This document shows, one piece after another, positions 8,299-17,104 of a stretch of DNA of 64,000 nucleotides; the stretch's first letter is position 1; every line of letters starts with the position of its first letter. A model generated the notes under the pieces. The model was not told where the DNA came from, ran no database searches, and worked only from the letters and a program-made list of their open reading frames with translations. Location: the NCBI RefSeq assembly GCF_014217605.1, contig NZ_CP043639.1, positions 953,501 through 1,017,500 on the forward strand. The letters run 5' to 3'. The DNA is from Sphingomonas sp. NBWT7 (GTDB lineage: Bacteria > Pseudomonadota > Alphaproteobacteria > Sphingomonadales > Sphingomonadaceae). Made by a program: the position numbers and the translations under genes.

Positions 8299-9369
8299 GT
8301 GAGCGACGCCGTGCGCAAGATTATCCATATCGACATGGACGCCTTCTATGCGTCGGTCGAACAGCGCGACGAACCGGCGCTGCGCGGTCGGCCCGTCGCG
8401 GTGGGCGGATCACGGGCGCGCGGGGTAGTGGCCGCCGCCAGTTATGAAGCGCGCGCCTTCGGCGTACGCTCGGCGATGCCGTCGGTCACCGCGCTCCGGC
8501 GCTGTCCCGACCTAGTCTTCGTACCGCCACGGTTCGACGTCTATCGCGCGGTCAGCCGCCAGATCCACGAGATCTTCGCCGACTACACCGACCGCATCGA
8601 ACCGCTAAGCCTCGACGAGGCCTATCTCGACGTTACCGAAGATCGCCACGGCCTGGGCTCCGCACGCGCGATCGCGGAGCAGATCCGCGCGCGTATCCGG
8701 GAAGCGACCGGCCTCACCGCCTCCGCCGGCGTCAGCTACAACAAATTCATCGCCAAGCTCGCCTCCGATCAGAACAAGCCCGACGGGCTATGCGTTATCC
8801 CGCCACGGCACGGCGCGGCTTTCGTCGCGGGGCTGCCGGTCAAACGCTTCCACGGCGTCGGGCCGGTCACGGCGGAAAAAATGGCGAGGCTCGGCATCGC
8901 GACCGGCGCAGACCTCGCGGCGCATCCGATCGCCTTCCTGCGCGCGCATTTCGGGAGCCACGCCGACTATTTGTTCGGCGCAGCTCGCGGCGTCGACGAT
9001 CGGCCGGTGCGCGCTCACCGCCAGACGAAATCGATCGGTGCGGAACGCACGTTCGAGGTCAACATCACCGACGCCGCGGAGGCGGCAGCGGCGCTCGCCC
9101 ACGTCGCCGACGCCGCCTGGATCCGCATCGCGCGCAGCGGTGAGCAGGGCCGCACCGTCACGCTCAAGCTGCGCGACGCGGCGTTCAACACGCGCACCCG
9201 TGCGCGCTCGCTGACGCGGCCGATCGCCGATACCGCCGAATTCCTGAGCATCGGCCAGGACCTCTTGTCACGCGAGCTTCCTGTCGCGGGCGGCATCCGG
9301 CTTCTAGGCCTGACGCTCTCGGGCATCCTCGATCACGTGCCCACCGTGCAGCCAACGCTGCCGCTCTAG
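8299..9369 (+). CDS. dinB: DNA polymerase IV (Y family)
   Basis: Error-prone translesion polymerase. It carries HIDMDAFYASVE and SLDEAYLDVT, which supply the metal-binding acidic residues, followed by a palm/fingers region (ASAGVSYNKFIAKLASDQNKP), a helix-hairpin-helix (FHGVGPVTAEKM) and a little-finger domain. The protein is 356 residues from a GTG start at 8299. No beta-clamp motif is obvious beyond the C-terminal region ending PTLPL, which resembles the clamp-binding pentapeptide (QxxLPL-like). No LexA box was recognised upstream. Confidence 0.94.
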   Translation: MSDAVRKIIHIDMDAFYASVEQRDEPALRGRPVAVGGSRARGVVAAASYEARAFGVRSAMPSVTALRRCPDLVFVPPRFDVYRAVSRQIHEIFADYTDRIEPLSLDEAYLDVTEDRHGLGSARAIAEQIRARIREATGLTASAGVSYNKFIAKLASDQNKPDGLCVIPPRHGAAFVAGLPVKRFHGVGPVTAEKMARLGIATGADLAAHPIAFLRAHFGSHADYLFGAARGVDDRPVRAHRQTKSIGAERTFEVNITDAAEAAAALAHVADAAWIRIARSGEQGRTVTLKLRDAAFNTRTRARSLTRPIADTAEFLSIGQDLLSRELPVAGGIRLLGLTLSGILDHVPTVQPTLPL

Positions 9370-9474
9370 GCCCCAATCTTCGCCCCCGCTGGACGTCGAG
9401 TCCGCGACGCGATAGCGTGGTTAACGGGGCGTTTAGGGGTTCAGGTCATCGACGATCCGTGGTTCTTCGTCGCG

Positions 9475-10599
9475 GTGGTGGCCAGCTTCGCGGGATATGC
9501 GATCTACCTCGCCGGTCTGCGTCAGCGCCTCGTCGAGCCAAACCGTGCGTCCTGGCTGATCTGGGGCACATCGACGACGATCGAGGCGGTCACCTATGCA
9601 GCGCTCAATCCCCGCACGCCACAATCCTACGTCTTCCTCCTGTCCGCCGCCGCGTGCCTCGGTATCGCGCTGGCGCTGTGGCGGCGCTCGCGCTGGAGCG
9701 CGCCCGACACGGTCGAAAGCCTTTGCATGGGGGCCAGCCTCGCAGCGATCGTGCTGTGGCTCGTGTTTCGCGAGGCGTTCTGGGCACACATGCTGGTGGT
9801 CGCGGTGGTGCCGATCAGCTTCTGGCCGACGTGGCGCTCCGCGATCGCCGATCGCGCGCGCGAACGATCCCCGGCATGGGGCTTGTGGACGGTCGGCGAC
9901 CTCGCGACGCTGCTGCTCGCGACGCGATCGGGCAGCCAGGATGTCGGCGAATACGCCTATGTCTTCGTCGAGCTCGTCTGCCACGCCAGCGTGTGGTTCA
10001 TCATCGGTCTGGCGACGATCAACCCGCTGCGCTCGTTCGGCTGGCGCGACGGGCGGCTACGTGTGCTGGACGCCTATGCCCCCGCGGTGAACCCGTTCCA
10101 CATCGCGGAGAATCATCTCGGCAAGGCGGTCTATGCCGCACAGGGCTTCGTCGCGGGCGAGCGGATCGTGCGCTTCGGCGGCCGGCGCGTTTCGGCGAAG
10201 CGGCTGCCGCGCCGGCTGCTTGGGTCGCGTGACCGCTATCTGCAGGTGGCGCACGACGCGTATCTGGGGCCGTCCGGCGGAATCGACGATCTCGTCAACC
10301 ACAGCTGCGCGCCCAACGCCGGCCTGCGCTTCGCCGCCGACGAGGTCGTGCTGATCGCGATCCGCGACATCGCGCAGAACGAGGAGATCACGTGGGACTA
10401 TTCGACCACGCTGGCGGACGACGGCTGGTCGATGGGGTGCCGGTGCGGCGCCCCGATTTGTCGCGGCGTGGTGCGCGCCTTCGTCACACTGCCACCCGAA
10501 CGGCAGCATTGGTATCTCGCGCGGAATATTGTCGCGCCCTATCTGCGCGGCACCAAGCCGCCTGCGACCAATCGCCGCGCTCTATGCGGCTTGGGATAG
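9475..10599 (+). CDS. Multi-span membrane protein with C-terminal SET domain
   Basis: The first about 190 residues form several hydrophobic helices. The C-terminal part carries a short SET methyltransferase domain: NPFHIAENHLGKAVYAAQG (N-terminal SET strand), NHSCAPNAGLRF (the NHS-C cofactor/knot motif), EEITWDYST, and a post-SET cysteine cluster CRCGAPICRG. SET domains transfer methyl groups from S-adenosylmethionine to lysines; the bacterial target is unknown. The start is uncertain: GTG at 9475 is used, but the reading frame stays open upstream and an ATC at 9448, after AGGGG at 9435-9439, gives a natural N-terminus (IDDPWFF). Its 3' end overlaps the opposite kinase gene by 18 nt. Confidence 0.8.
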   Translation: MVASFAGYAIYLAGLRQRLVEPNRASWLIWGTSTTIEAVTYAALNPRTPQSYVFLLSAAACLGIALALWRRSRWSAPDTVESLCMGASLAAIVLWLVFREAFWAHMLVVAVVPISFWPTWRSAIADRARERSPAWGLWTVGDLATLLLATRSGSQDVGEYAYVFVELVCHASVWFIIGLATINPLRSFGWRDGRLRVLDAYAPAVNPFHIAENHLGKAVYAAQGFVAGERIVRFGGRRVSAKRLPRRLLGSRDRYLQVAHDAYLGPSGGIDDLVNHSCAPNAGLRFAADEVVLIAIRDIAQNEEITWDYSTTLADDGWSMGCRCGAPICRGVVRAFVTLPPERQHWYLARNIVAPYLRGTKPPATNRRALCGLG

Positions 10600-12438
10600 A
10601 AGCACCGGCGCCGGCGCGCGCAGTGTCAGGATCGCCACCGCACCGCGGCCGCGGCCCTCGCTTTCCAACCGCAGCGATCCCTCCATCGCGGTCATCGAAT
10701 TGGCGCACCAGTGTAGCCCGAGCCCGCCCGATTTGTGTCGGCGGGTCGAAAAGCCGCGCTGGAACAAGGTAGCGCCTGTGTCGGGGTCGAAGCCCTCGCC
10801 GTCGTCACGGATCCTGACGATGACGGTATCGTCCGCCTCGCTCACCGATACCGCCAGCGATCCGCTCTGCCGCCCCGCCGCCGCGATCGCCTCGGCCGCA
10901 TTGGCGAAGAGATTGCCGATCACCTGGCTCAGGATCACGCGATTGGCGAGCACCGGATGCGGTTGCGCGGGGAAGCTGAAGGCGATCGAGGTTCCCGCCG
11001 AATAGCGCGCGATCGTCGCGTTCTGCGCGATGATGTCGGTTACGTCGCACGCGGCCAGCGCGGGCCGCTCGTGCGCGTGCGCCTGCTGCTCGCCGATGAT
11101 GTCGAGCACGTGCGCCATTGCCTCACGGCCGATCCCCAGCTGCAGCACCTGTTCGCGCCGCGCGGTGTCGAGCGCCTCGATCGCGGCGGCAACGAACGCC
11201 GCCAGCTTCGCGCGCCGGGCCGCAGGTATATCGTCGCGCGCCAGCTCGGTCGCCGCGCGGTCGAGCGTCGCGCGGTCGATCGGTGCGGCCTGCGCGATCC
11301 CGCGCCCGATGATCGTCGAGATCGGGTTCAGCGCGTTACGCACATTGTGCATCACCGCCACCGCGCTCTCCGATCGGCCAAGGGCAAAGGATTGTACCTC
11401 GACCTGCTCGCGCAGATCCTTGAGCTGGCTCAGCATCGCGTTGAAGCTTCGCACGAGCGAGCCAAGTTCGTCGCGTCGCCCGTCGTCGTCCAACAACGTC
11501 ATCGATCCTGAGGCCCGAACGCGCAGCATATGCGTCTCGACCCGGGCGAGCGGCTTCAGCACCAGCCGCGCGATCATCCGGCGAAGCACCACCAGCACCA
11601 CCAGCAGCAGCATCGTCGAACCGGCGACCGCGAGCAGCAGCATCCGTCGTCCCAGCACCGACACGTCACGCGGCACGACGAAATGGGCCCGCGCCACCGC
11701 ACGTCCATCGGCACCGGTGATCGGCACCGCGATCGCCATTCGCGTCGGCGTGTTGCGTCCGCCCGGCAGCGTTTCGGTGCCAAGCTCGATCCGTGCGTTC
11801 AGCTGCAACAGCTCGCTTAGCTGTGCGGAGGTTATCTCGCGCGCCATGAGGACATAGCCACGCGGCGTGCCGGTTCCGTCGCTGCGCCGCACCTGCGCCA
11901 CGCCGACCGCGGCGACGACGTCACCCAGGCGAGTGTAGTAATAGGTGGCATTGCGCCCCTTCAGCAACGCGGCAAGGTCGGTCCGATCGATCTCATCGAT
12001 CAGCCGCCGCCGCATCGCGGCGCGCTCCTTGCGATCATCGTCGATCCAGCGCGCGATCAAGACACGGCGATCGGCGCCGACATAGGCCATGCCGTTGATA
12101 TCAAGGTTCGCCATCGCCAATGGCGAGAAGCTTTCGCGCTCGAACGCCGCACTCGGCGTCGCCATGTAGTCGTAGCTGGCGTTCCAGTCGCCATAATCCT
12201 TGACCGCGCTCTCCACTTTGGAGGCATATTCGATCAGCGCGGCGCGCGTGCGATCGATATGCGCGGCTACCGCACGCTGCTCGAGCTCGTTGAAATTCGG
12301 GGTGATGACGCCGGCGAGCAGCATCGTGATGCCCAACGCGCCGGCGATACCGACGGCGGTCATGATAAGGACGAGTCGCGCCCCGAGCGATGACGGTTGA
12401 CGCAGCCGGGTGATCAGCGAAGCCATGGCGCGGCGCAC
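10582..12438 (-). CDS. Membrane sensor histidine kinase with CHASE4-like sensor
   Basis: Two membrane helices (about residues 20-45 and 265-287) flank a periplasmic domain whose KDYGDWNASYDYM segment is typical of CHASE4 sensors. A HAMP linker follows (287-340), then a dimerisation region with His364 in HNVRNALNPI, an unusual H-box, and a HATPase domain with NLFANAAEAI, DDGEGFDP and GGLGLHWCA. The gene begins 2 nt after the receiver-GGDEF-EAL gene and is likely its cognate kinase. The GTG at 12438 is used; ATG at 12426 is equally possible. The C-terminus overlaps the SET gene on the other strand. Confidence 0.9.
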   Translation of the reverse strand: MRRAMASLITRLRQPSSLGARLVLIMTAVGIAGALGITMLLAGVITPNFNELEQRAVAAHIDRTRAALIEYASKVESAVKDYGDWNASYDYMATPSAAFERESFSPLAMANLDINGMAYVGADRRVLIARWIDDDRKERAAMRRRLIDEIDRTDLAALLKGRNATYYYTRLGDVVAAVGVAQVRRSDGTGTPRGYVLMAREITSAQLSELLQLNARIELGTETLPGGRNTPTRMAIAVPITGADGRAVARAHFVVPRDVSVLGRRMLLLAVAGSTMLLLVVLVVLRRMIARLVLKPLARVETHMLRVRASGSMTLLDDDGRRDELGSLVRSFNAMLSQLKDLREQVEVQSFALGRSESAVAVMHNVRNALNPISTIIGRGIAQAAPIDRATLDRAATELARDDIPAARRAKLAAFVAAAIEALDTARREQVLQLGIGREAMAHVLDIIGEQQAHAHERPALAACDVTDIIAQNATIARYSAGTSIAFSFPAQPHPVLANRVILSQVIGNLFANAAEAIAAAGRQSGSLAVSVSEADDTVIVRIRDDGEGFDPDTGATLFQRGFSTRRHKSGGLGLHWCANSMTAMEGSLRLESEGRGRGAVAILTLRAPAPVLLSQAA

Positions 12439-12440
12439 CG

Positions 12441-14333
12441 TCAGCCGTTGGTGCCGGTCGCGGCAAGTTCCTCGTCGTCAGGCGGGCCCGCAAGGTAGCG
12501 CGCTTCCGCCATCGCACGTGCCTCGTCGGCGGCGACCGGGCGCGAAAAGAGATACCCTTGCAGATGGCTCGCGCCCGCGGCGCGCAGCAGCGCGACCTGC
12601 ATCTCGGTCTCCACCCCTTCCGCGATGACGCCAAGGCCAAGCGCGCGGCCGAGGTGAATGATCGAGTGGACGATCGCCGCCGATTCGCGCTCGCGGCCCA
12701 TGCCGTCGATGAAGCTGCGATCGATCTTCAGGCTGTCGAGCGCGAATTTGCGGATGTTGTAGAGGCTGGAATAGCCGGTGCCGAAATCGTCCAGCGCGAT
12801 GCGGAACCCCATCTGGCGCAGCTTGTACAGCGTCTCCAACGCACGCTCGGCATCATCGAAGATCGCCGTCTCGGTGATCTCGATCTGCAGCCGATGCGGC
12901 TCAACGCCAGCGCGCTGCACCTGCTCCATCACGTGACCGACGAAATTGTGCCGGCGGAACTGGCGCGGCGAGAAGTTGACCGACACATATTGCCCCGGCC
13001 ACTGGCTCAACACCTCCAGCGACTTGGCGAGCACCCAATCGCCGAGTTCGTGAATGAGGTTCGATTCCTCGGCGATCGGAATGAAGATCGCCGGGCTGAT
13101 CGGGCCGTGCTCCTTGGTGTACCAGCGCAGCAGCGCCTCGAACCCGACGATCTCGAACGTCCCGTTGGCGACGATCGGCTGATACACCATGCCCAGCTCA
13201 TCGCGCGCGATCGCCTGCGACAGGCCATTCTCGATTCGGCGGCGCACGCGAATGCCCTCGTCCATGCTTTCGTCGAACAGGCGCGCGGTGTTGCGGCCCT
13301 GACGCTTGGCATCGTTGAGCGCGAGATCGGCACGCCTCATCAGATCGACCGGATCGCGCGCGCCCTCTTCGTCCGCGGTCACTACGCCCGCGGAGGCGGA
13401 GCCCTGCACGGAGTGGCCAAGCACTTTGATCGTCGTGCCGCAGGCCGCCACCACGCGATCGCACGCCATCACCGCCGCTTCGTCGCCCGCGGTGTCGAAC
13501 AGCAGGCCGAATTCGTCGCCGCCCAGCCGTGCCATCATGCCGCCTTCGGGCAGCGCGCCCTGCAGCACGCCGCAGATCGCGCGGATCAGCTCGTCACCTG
13601 CCAGGTGCCCAAGCGTATCGTTGATAAGCTTGAACCGGTCGAGATCGACCATCGCGACCGCGAACCGGCCGGGCCGCCGCACCCGCTCGCCAAGCGCGCG
13701 CTGGAAGGCGAGCCGGTTGGGCGCATCGGTCAGCGTGTCGTGATTGGCGATATGGACCGCGCGGCTCTCGTTCGCGGCAAGTTCCGCCGCCTGCTCCTCC
13801 AGTTGGATCACCTGCTGCGCCAGTCTGGCGCGCGCCGCCTCGAGCTCTTGATCAACCTGCCAGCGGCGGCCGAGCGCGGTTGCAGTCTGCACGATTTCCG
13901 CCACTTCGAACGGTTTGGCGAGGTAAAAGATCTTGTCGGCCGGGCCGGCGACGCGGCTGATCTCGACCGGGGAAAAATCGGAATAGCCGGTGACGATCAC
14001 GATGTTGATGTGCGGATCGAGCGCCCGGATGCGGGCCGCCGTCTCCTTGCCATCGATCCCCGGCGGCATGCGCACGTCGATGAATGCGACGGCGAAGGGA
14101 TGGCCATCATGCATCGCCACCTCCACCGCAGCGACGGCGTCGAGCCCCTGTAGGTGATGAACGCACTCGAACGCCGGGACGTCCGGTGTCGCTCCGGCGT
14201 CGTCCGCCCCTTCCCCGAACAGGTCGCTCGCCATCGCCGACAGGGCGGTCGCGGCACCGTCGCCGATCGGCGCGAAGCTGCGCCGATACGATTCGTGCAT
14301 CGCGGGTTCGTCGTCAACGATCAGCAAACGCAT
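12441..14333 (-). CDS. Response regulator with GGDEF and EAL domains
   Basis: Cyclic-di-GMP turnover protein. The receiver domain (residues 1-150) keeps the acidic pair Asp7-Asp8, phospho-acceptor Asp86 (FIDVRMP), VTGYSD and Lys in LAKPF, but has an extra stretch of about 30 residues between 22 and 52. A coiled linker (EARARLAQQVIQLEEQAAE) leads to a GGDEF domain with intact RLGGDEF, then an EAL domain with GFEALLRW, IEITETA, DDFGTGYSS and EGVET, so both activities look possible. It is co-transcribed with the histidine kinase downstream, which suggests phosphorylation switches cyclase and phosphodiesterase output. AGGT lies about 12 nt before the ATG. Confidence 0.93.
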   Translation of the reverse strand: MRLLIVDDEPAMHESYRRSFAPIGDGAATALSAMASDLFGEGADDAGATPDVPAFECVHHLQGLDAVAAVEVAMHDGHPFAVAFIDVRMPPGIDGKETAARIRALDPHINIVIVTGYSDFSPVEISRVAGPADKIFYLAKPFEVAEIVQTATALGRRWQVDQELEAARARLAQQVIQLEEQAAELAANESRAVHIANHDTLTDAPNRLAFQRALGERVRRPGRFAVAMVDLDRFKLINDTLGHLAGDELIRAICGVLQGALPEGGMMARLGGDEFGLLFDTAGDEAAVMACDRVVAACGTTIKVLGHSVQGSASAGVVTADEEGARDPVDLMRRADLALNDAKRQGRNTARLFDESMDEGIRVRRRIENGLSQAIARDELGMVYQPIVANGTFEIVGFEALLRWYTKEHGPISPAIFIPIAEESNLIHELGDWVLAKSLEVLSQWPGQYVSVNFSPRQFRRHNFVGHVMEQVQRAGVEPHRLQIEITETAIFDDAERALETLYKLRQMGFRIALDDFGTGYSSLYNIRKFALDSLKIDRSFIDGMGRERESAAIVHSIIHLGRALGLGVIAEGVETEMQVALLRAAGASHLQGYLFSRPVAADEARAMAEARYLAGPPDDEELAATGTNG

Positions 14334-14446
14334 CAGCCATACCTCGAACGCCGGGCGACAGACCGCCCGAACTGATGTGTCATGCGTAAGCGGACGAGGT
14401 TACCGCTGCGTAAACGATGATTTTCATCAGCTTGCGCGAACCGCGC

Positions 14447-15340
14447 TCAGCCGGCGCGCAGCGCCTGTTCGCCGAGAACGATCGCGCCGAGCGGCCCGGC
14501 ATTGTTGCCCAGCGCTGGGGGCACGACGAACGTGTCGACATCCTCCACCTCGGCAATCGCGATATAGCCGCCAAGCGATTGGCGCAGAGCGGCGCGCACG
14601 CGCGGGAAAAGGAATTGGCTTCCCACCATCACGCCCCCGCCCATCACGATGCGCCGCGGCACGCCGGTCAGCACCACCATGTGCAGCATCTGCGCCAGCG
14701 CGTGCACCACTCCGTCCCACGCGGGATGATCGGGCGGCAGATCCTCCCCCTTTATCCCGCTGCGCGCGGCGATTGCCGGGCCCGACGCCAGCCCTTCGAC
14801 ACAGGCGCCGTGGAACGGGCACACTCCGCTCCAGTCGTCACCGCCAAGGCGCTGCGGGCGAACATGGCCGAGCTCGCTGTGCGTCAGCCCGTCGACGGGT
14901 CGCCCGTGTGCCACCAGACCGACACCAATCCCGGTCCCGACGGTGACATAGGCGAGATCGTCGAGCCCCGCCGCCGCGCCCCATCGCGCTTCGCCCAGCG
15001 CCGCGCCGACAACGTCGCTGTGGAACCCCGTCGGCAAGCCGTACCGTGCCGCCAAACGGCGCGCGACATCGGTGCCCGCCCAGCCCGGCTTGGGCGTCGA
15101 GGTGATGCGGCCATAGTCGCCCGCTTTGGGGTCGATCGATACCGGCCCGAAGCTCGCGATGCCGAGCGCCGCATAGCCGCGCCAGCCGTCGATCACCGCT
15201 TTGATCGCCGCCAGGGTCTCGTCGGGCTTGGTCGTCGGCAGCTCGACGCGCTCGTGAACCGCTTCCGGCCCGCTCGCCAGCATGACGATGCACTTGGTGC
15301 CGCCCAGTTCAACCCCGGCGATCAGCGGCGCGTCGTCCAT
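14447..15340 (-). CDS. ROK-family fructokinase
   Basis: Sugar kinase of 297 residues. ATP-binding GVELGGTKC is at the N-terminus, the second nucleotide motif is TVGTGIGVGLV, and the zinc/ROK signature CPFHGACVEGLASGPA has the CxxHxxC pattern of bacillus-type fructokinases rather than the CxCGxxGC pattern of glucokinases. GGAGGA precedes the ATG at 15340 by about 6 nt; the ATG at 15346 overlaps the MarR stop (ATGA), so either may be used. It is co-transcribed with the MarR regulator. Fructose as substrate is inferred from the zinc-motif type. Confidence 0.85.
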   Translation of the reverse strand: MDDAPLIAGVELGGTKCIVMLASGPEAVHERVELPTTKPDETLAAIKAVIDGWRGYAALGIASFGPVSIDPKAGDYGRITSTPKPGWAGTDVARRLAARYGLPTGFHSDVVGAALGEARWGAAAGLDDLAYVTVGTGIGVGLVAHGRPVDGLTHSELGHVRPQRLGGDDWSGVCPFHGACVEGLASGPAIAARSGIKGEDLPPDHPAWDGVVHALAQMLHMVVLTGVPRRIVMGGGVMVGSQFLFPRVRAALRQSLGGYIAIAEVEDVDTFVVPPALGNNAGPLGAIVLGEQALRAG

Positions 15341-15342
15341 CG

Positions 15343-15783
15343 TCATTCCTCCAACGCCGCGGCGTCGATCCGCCGCAGCATCGCGACGAAATTGTCGAGT
15401 TCGGCCCTGGTGAAGCGTGCGAACACCTTCGCCTCCAGCTCGATCGCCTTGGGCGCGACGCTGGCGTAAAGGTCCCGCCCCGCATCGGTCAGCAACAGAT
15501 GGTGCGATCTCTTGTCGCCGGGGTTGGGTGCGCGCACCAGCAGTCCGCGATCGACGAGTGCAATCGCGGCGCGACTCACCGTCACCTTGTCCATCCGCGT
15601 CCGCTCGCCGATCTCTGCCTGGGTGATCGCCGCCGCCTCCGCCACCACCGCGACGAGCCGCCACTCGGGGATCGTCAGCCCGAACAGCGATTCGTACGCA
15701 CGCGCGATGCGATCGCTGACGAGGTTCGACGTGATCGAGAGGCGATACGGCAGGAACCGGTCGAGCACGAGCTGGTTGGTCAT
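15343..15783 (-). CDS. MarR-family transcriptional regulator (candidate regulator of tyrosine catabolism)
   Basis: A 146-residue winged-helix protein. TQAEIGERTRMDKVTVSRAA forms the helix-turn-helix, and the beta-wing reads PGDKRSHHLLLT, both standard for MarR. It is transcribed away from hppD across a 78-nt gap that holds an 18-bp palindrome overlapping the hppD leader. The arrangement suggests repression of hppD and autoregulation, with an aromatic ligand such as 4-hydroxyphenylpyruvate or homogentisate. The ligand is inference. The downstream fructokinase gene is translationally linked to it. Confidence 0.9.
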   Translation of the reverse strand: MTNQLVLDRFLPYRLSITSNLVSDRIARAYESLFGLTIPEWRLVAVVAEAAAITQAEIGERTRMDKVTVSRAAIALVDRGLLVRAPNPGDKRSHHLLLTDAGRDLYASVAPKAIELEAKVFARFTRAELDNFVAMLRRIDAAALEE

Positions 15784-15833
15784 GATGCCAGCGGTAGCAT
15801 TTGACACGATCCGCTCAAGGCGCGATGATGGTT

Positions 15834-15851
15834 TCAAATGATACCATTTGA
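15834..15851. promoter_or_regulatory. Palindromic candidate MarR operator between marR and hppD
   Basis: TCAAATG at 15834-15840 and CATTTGA at 15845-15851 form a perfect inverted repeat around ATAC. A further CATTTGA half-site lies at 15798-15804, 36 nt to the left. The size (18 bp) and position immediately upstream of the hppD start, with the adjacent GAGGA serving as Shine-Dalgarno, fit a MarR dimer site that blocks hppD. Confidence 0.7.
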
Positions 15852-15861
15852 GGATGCCGCC

Positions 15862-16935
15862 ATGTCGACTGTCGCTTCGCTCGAGACGCCGCTGAGCCCT
15901 GCCGCCGATAATCCGCTCGGCCTCAACGGCTTTGAGTTCGTCGAATTCACCTCGCCCGATCCCGAGGCGATGGCGCGACAGTTCGAGCAGCTGGGCTTCG
16001 TCGCGACGCATCGCCACCCGACCAAAAACATCACGCGCTACAAGCAGGGCCGCATCAACCTGATGCTCAACCGCGACGAGGCGGGCCGGGTGAAGCAGTT
16101 TCGCAACGAACACGGCGCCTCGGCCAGCGCGATGGCGTTCCGTGTCGCCGATCCGGCCAAAGCGGTCGAGTGGGCCGTCGCCAACGGCGCCGAGCTGACG
16201 GACGAGGACGATACCGTCATCAAGGGGATCGGCGGCTCGTACCTTTATTTCATCAAGGACGATGCGGATCTTTACGCCAATTGGGCGAAATATCCGGGCT
16301 GGCAGGAGGCCGAGGCCAAGAATAACGTCGGGCTCGACCTGCTCGATCACCTCACCCACAATGTCCGCCGCGGCCAGATGCAGGTGTGGAGCCAGTTCTA
16401 CCGCACGCTCTTCAATTTCGAGGAGCAGAAGTATTTCGACATCAAGGGCAAGGCGACGGGCCTGTTCAGCCAGGCGATGATCGCGCCCGACAAGGCGATC
16501 CGCATCCCGCTGAACGAGAGTCAGGACGACAATTCGCAGATCGAGGAATTCATCCGCGAATATCAGGGCGAAGGCATCCAACACCTCGCGCTGACCACCG
16601 ACGATATCTACGACACCGTCGAGCGGCTGCGTGCCCGCGGCGTGAAGCTGCAGGACACGATCGAGACCTATTACGAGCTGGTTGACAAGCGCGTGCCCGG
16701 CCACGGCGAGGATCTCGAACGGCTGCGCAAGAACCGCATCCTGCTCGACGGCTCGATCGAGAATGGCGAGGGCATCCTGCTCCAGATCTTCACCGAGAAC
16801 ATGTTCGGCCCGATCTTCTTCGAGATCATCCAGCGCAAGGGCAACGAAGGCTTCGGCAACGGCAACTTCCAGGCGCTGTTCGAGTCGATCGAGCTCGATC
16901 AGATCCGTCGGGGCGTCATCAAGGTCGATGCCTGA
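15862..16935 (+). CDS. hppD: 4-hydroxyphenylpyruvate dioxygenase
   Basis: Non-heme iron enzyme turning 4-hydroxyphenylpyruvate into homogentisate in tyrosine degradation. The 2-His-1-Glu iron site is visible at His163 (LLDHLTHNV), His241 (EGIQHLALTT) and Glu321 (IFFEIIQRKG). Length is 357 residues, normal for bacterial HPPD. The ATG at 15862 is preferred over 15838 because GAGGA lies about 8 nt upstream and the palindromic operator would otherwise be inside the coding region. It precedes hmgA by 169 nt and may share a transcript. Confidence 0.96.
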   Translation: MSTVASLETPLSPAADNPLGLNGFEFVEFTSPDPEAMARQFEQLGFVATHRHPTKNITRYKQGRINLMLNRDEAGRVKQFRNEHGASASAMAFRVADPAKAVEWAVANGAELTDEDDTVIKGIGGSYLYFIKDDADLYANWAKYPGWQEAEAKNNVGLDLLDHLTHNVRRGQMQVWSQFYRTLFNFEEQKYFDIKGKATGLFSQAMIAPDKAIRIPLNESQDDNSQIEEFIREYQGEGIQHLALTTDDIYDTVERLRARGVKLQDTIETYYELVDKRVPGHGEDLERLRKNRILLDGSIENGEGILLQIFTENMFGPIFFEIIQRKGNEGFGNGNFQALFESIELDQIRRGVIKVDA

Positions 16936-17104
16936 CCGATGATCGGGGCGCCTGCCTCGATCGAGGTGCGGTGCTTCGGCGCCGCCATCGACCGGCCAGC
17001 GCGGCAAAGCCGGCGCACAAGGCGCGGCTGTGCCGCGTCTGACGCGTCGGCGAGCCACACCACCCGAAACCCGTAATCAAAACAAGAACCCGCCCGAGGT
17101 GAGG

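Noticed and set aside
12558..14153. 531-codon plus-strand frame opposite the GGDEF-EAL gene
   Set aside because: Antisense of intact GGDEF/EAL motifs; translation is repetitive Arg/Ala/Asp.
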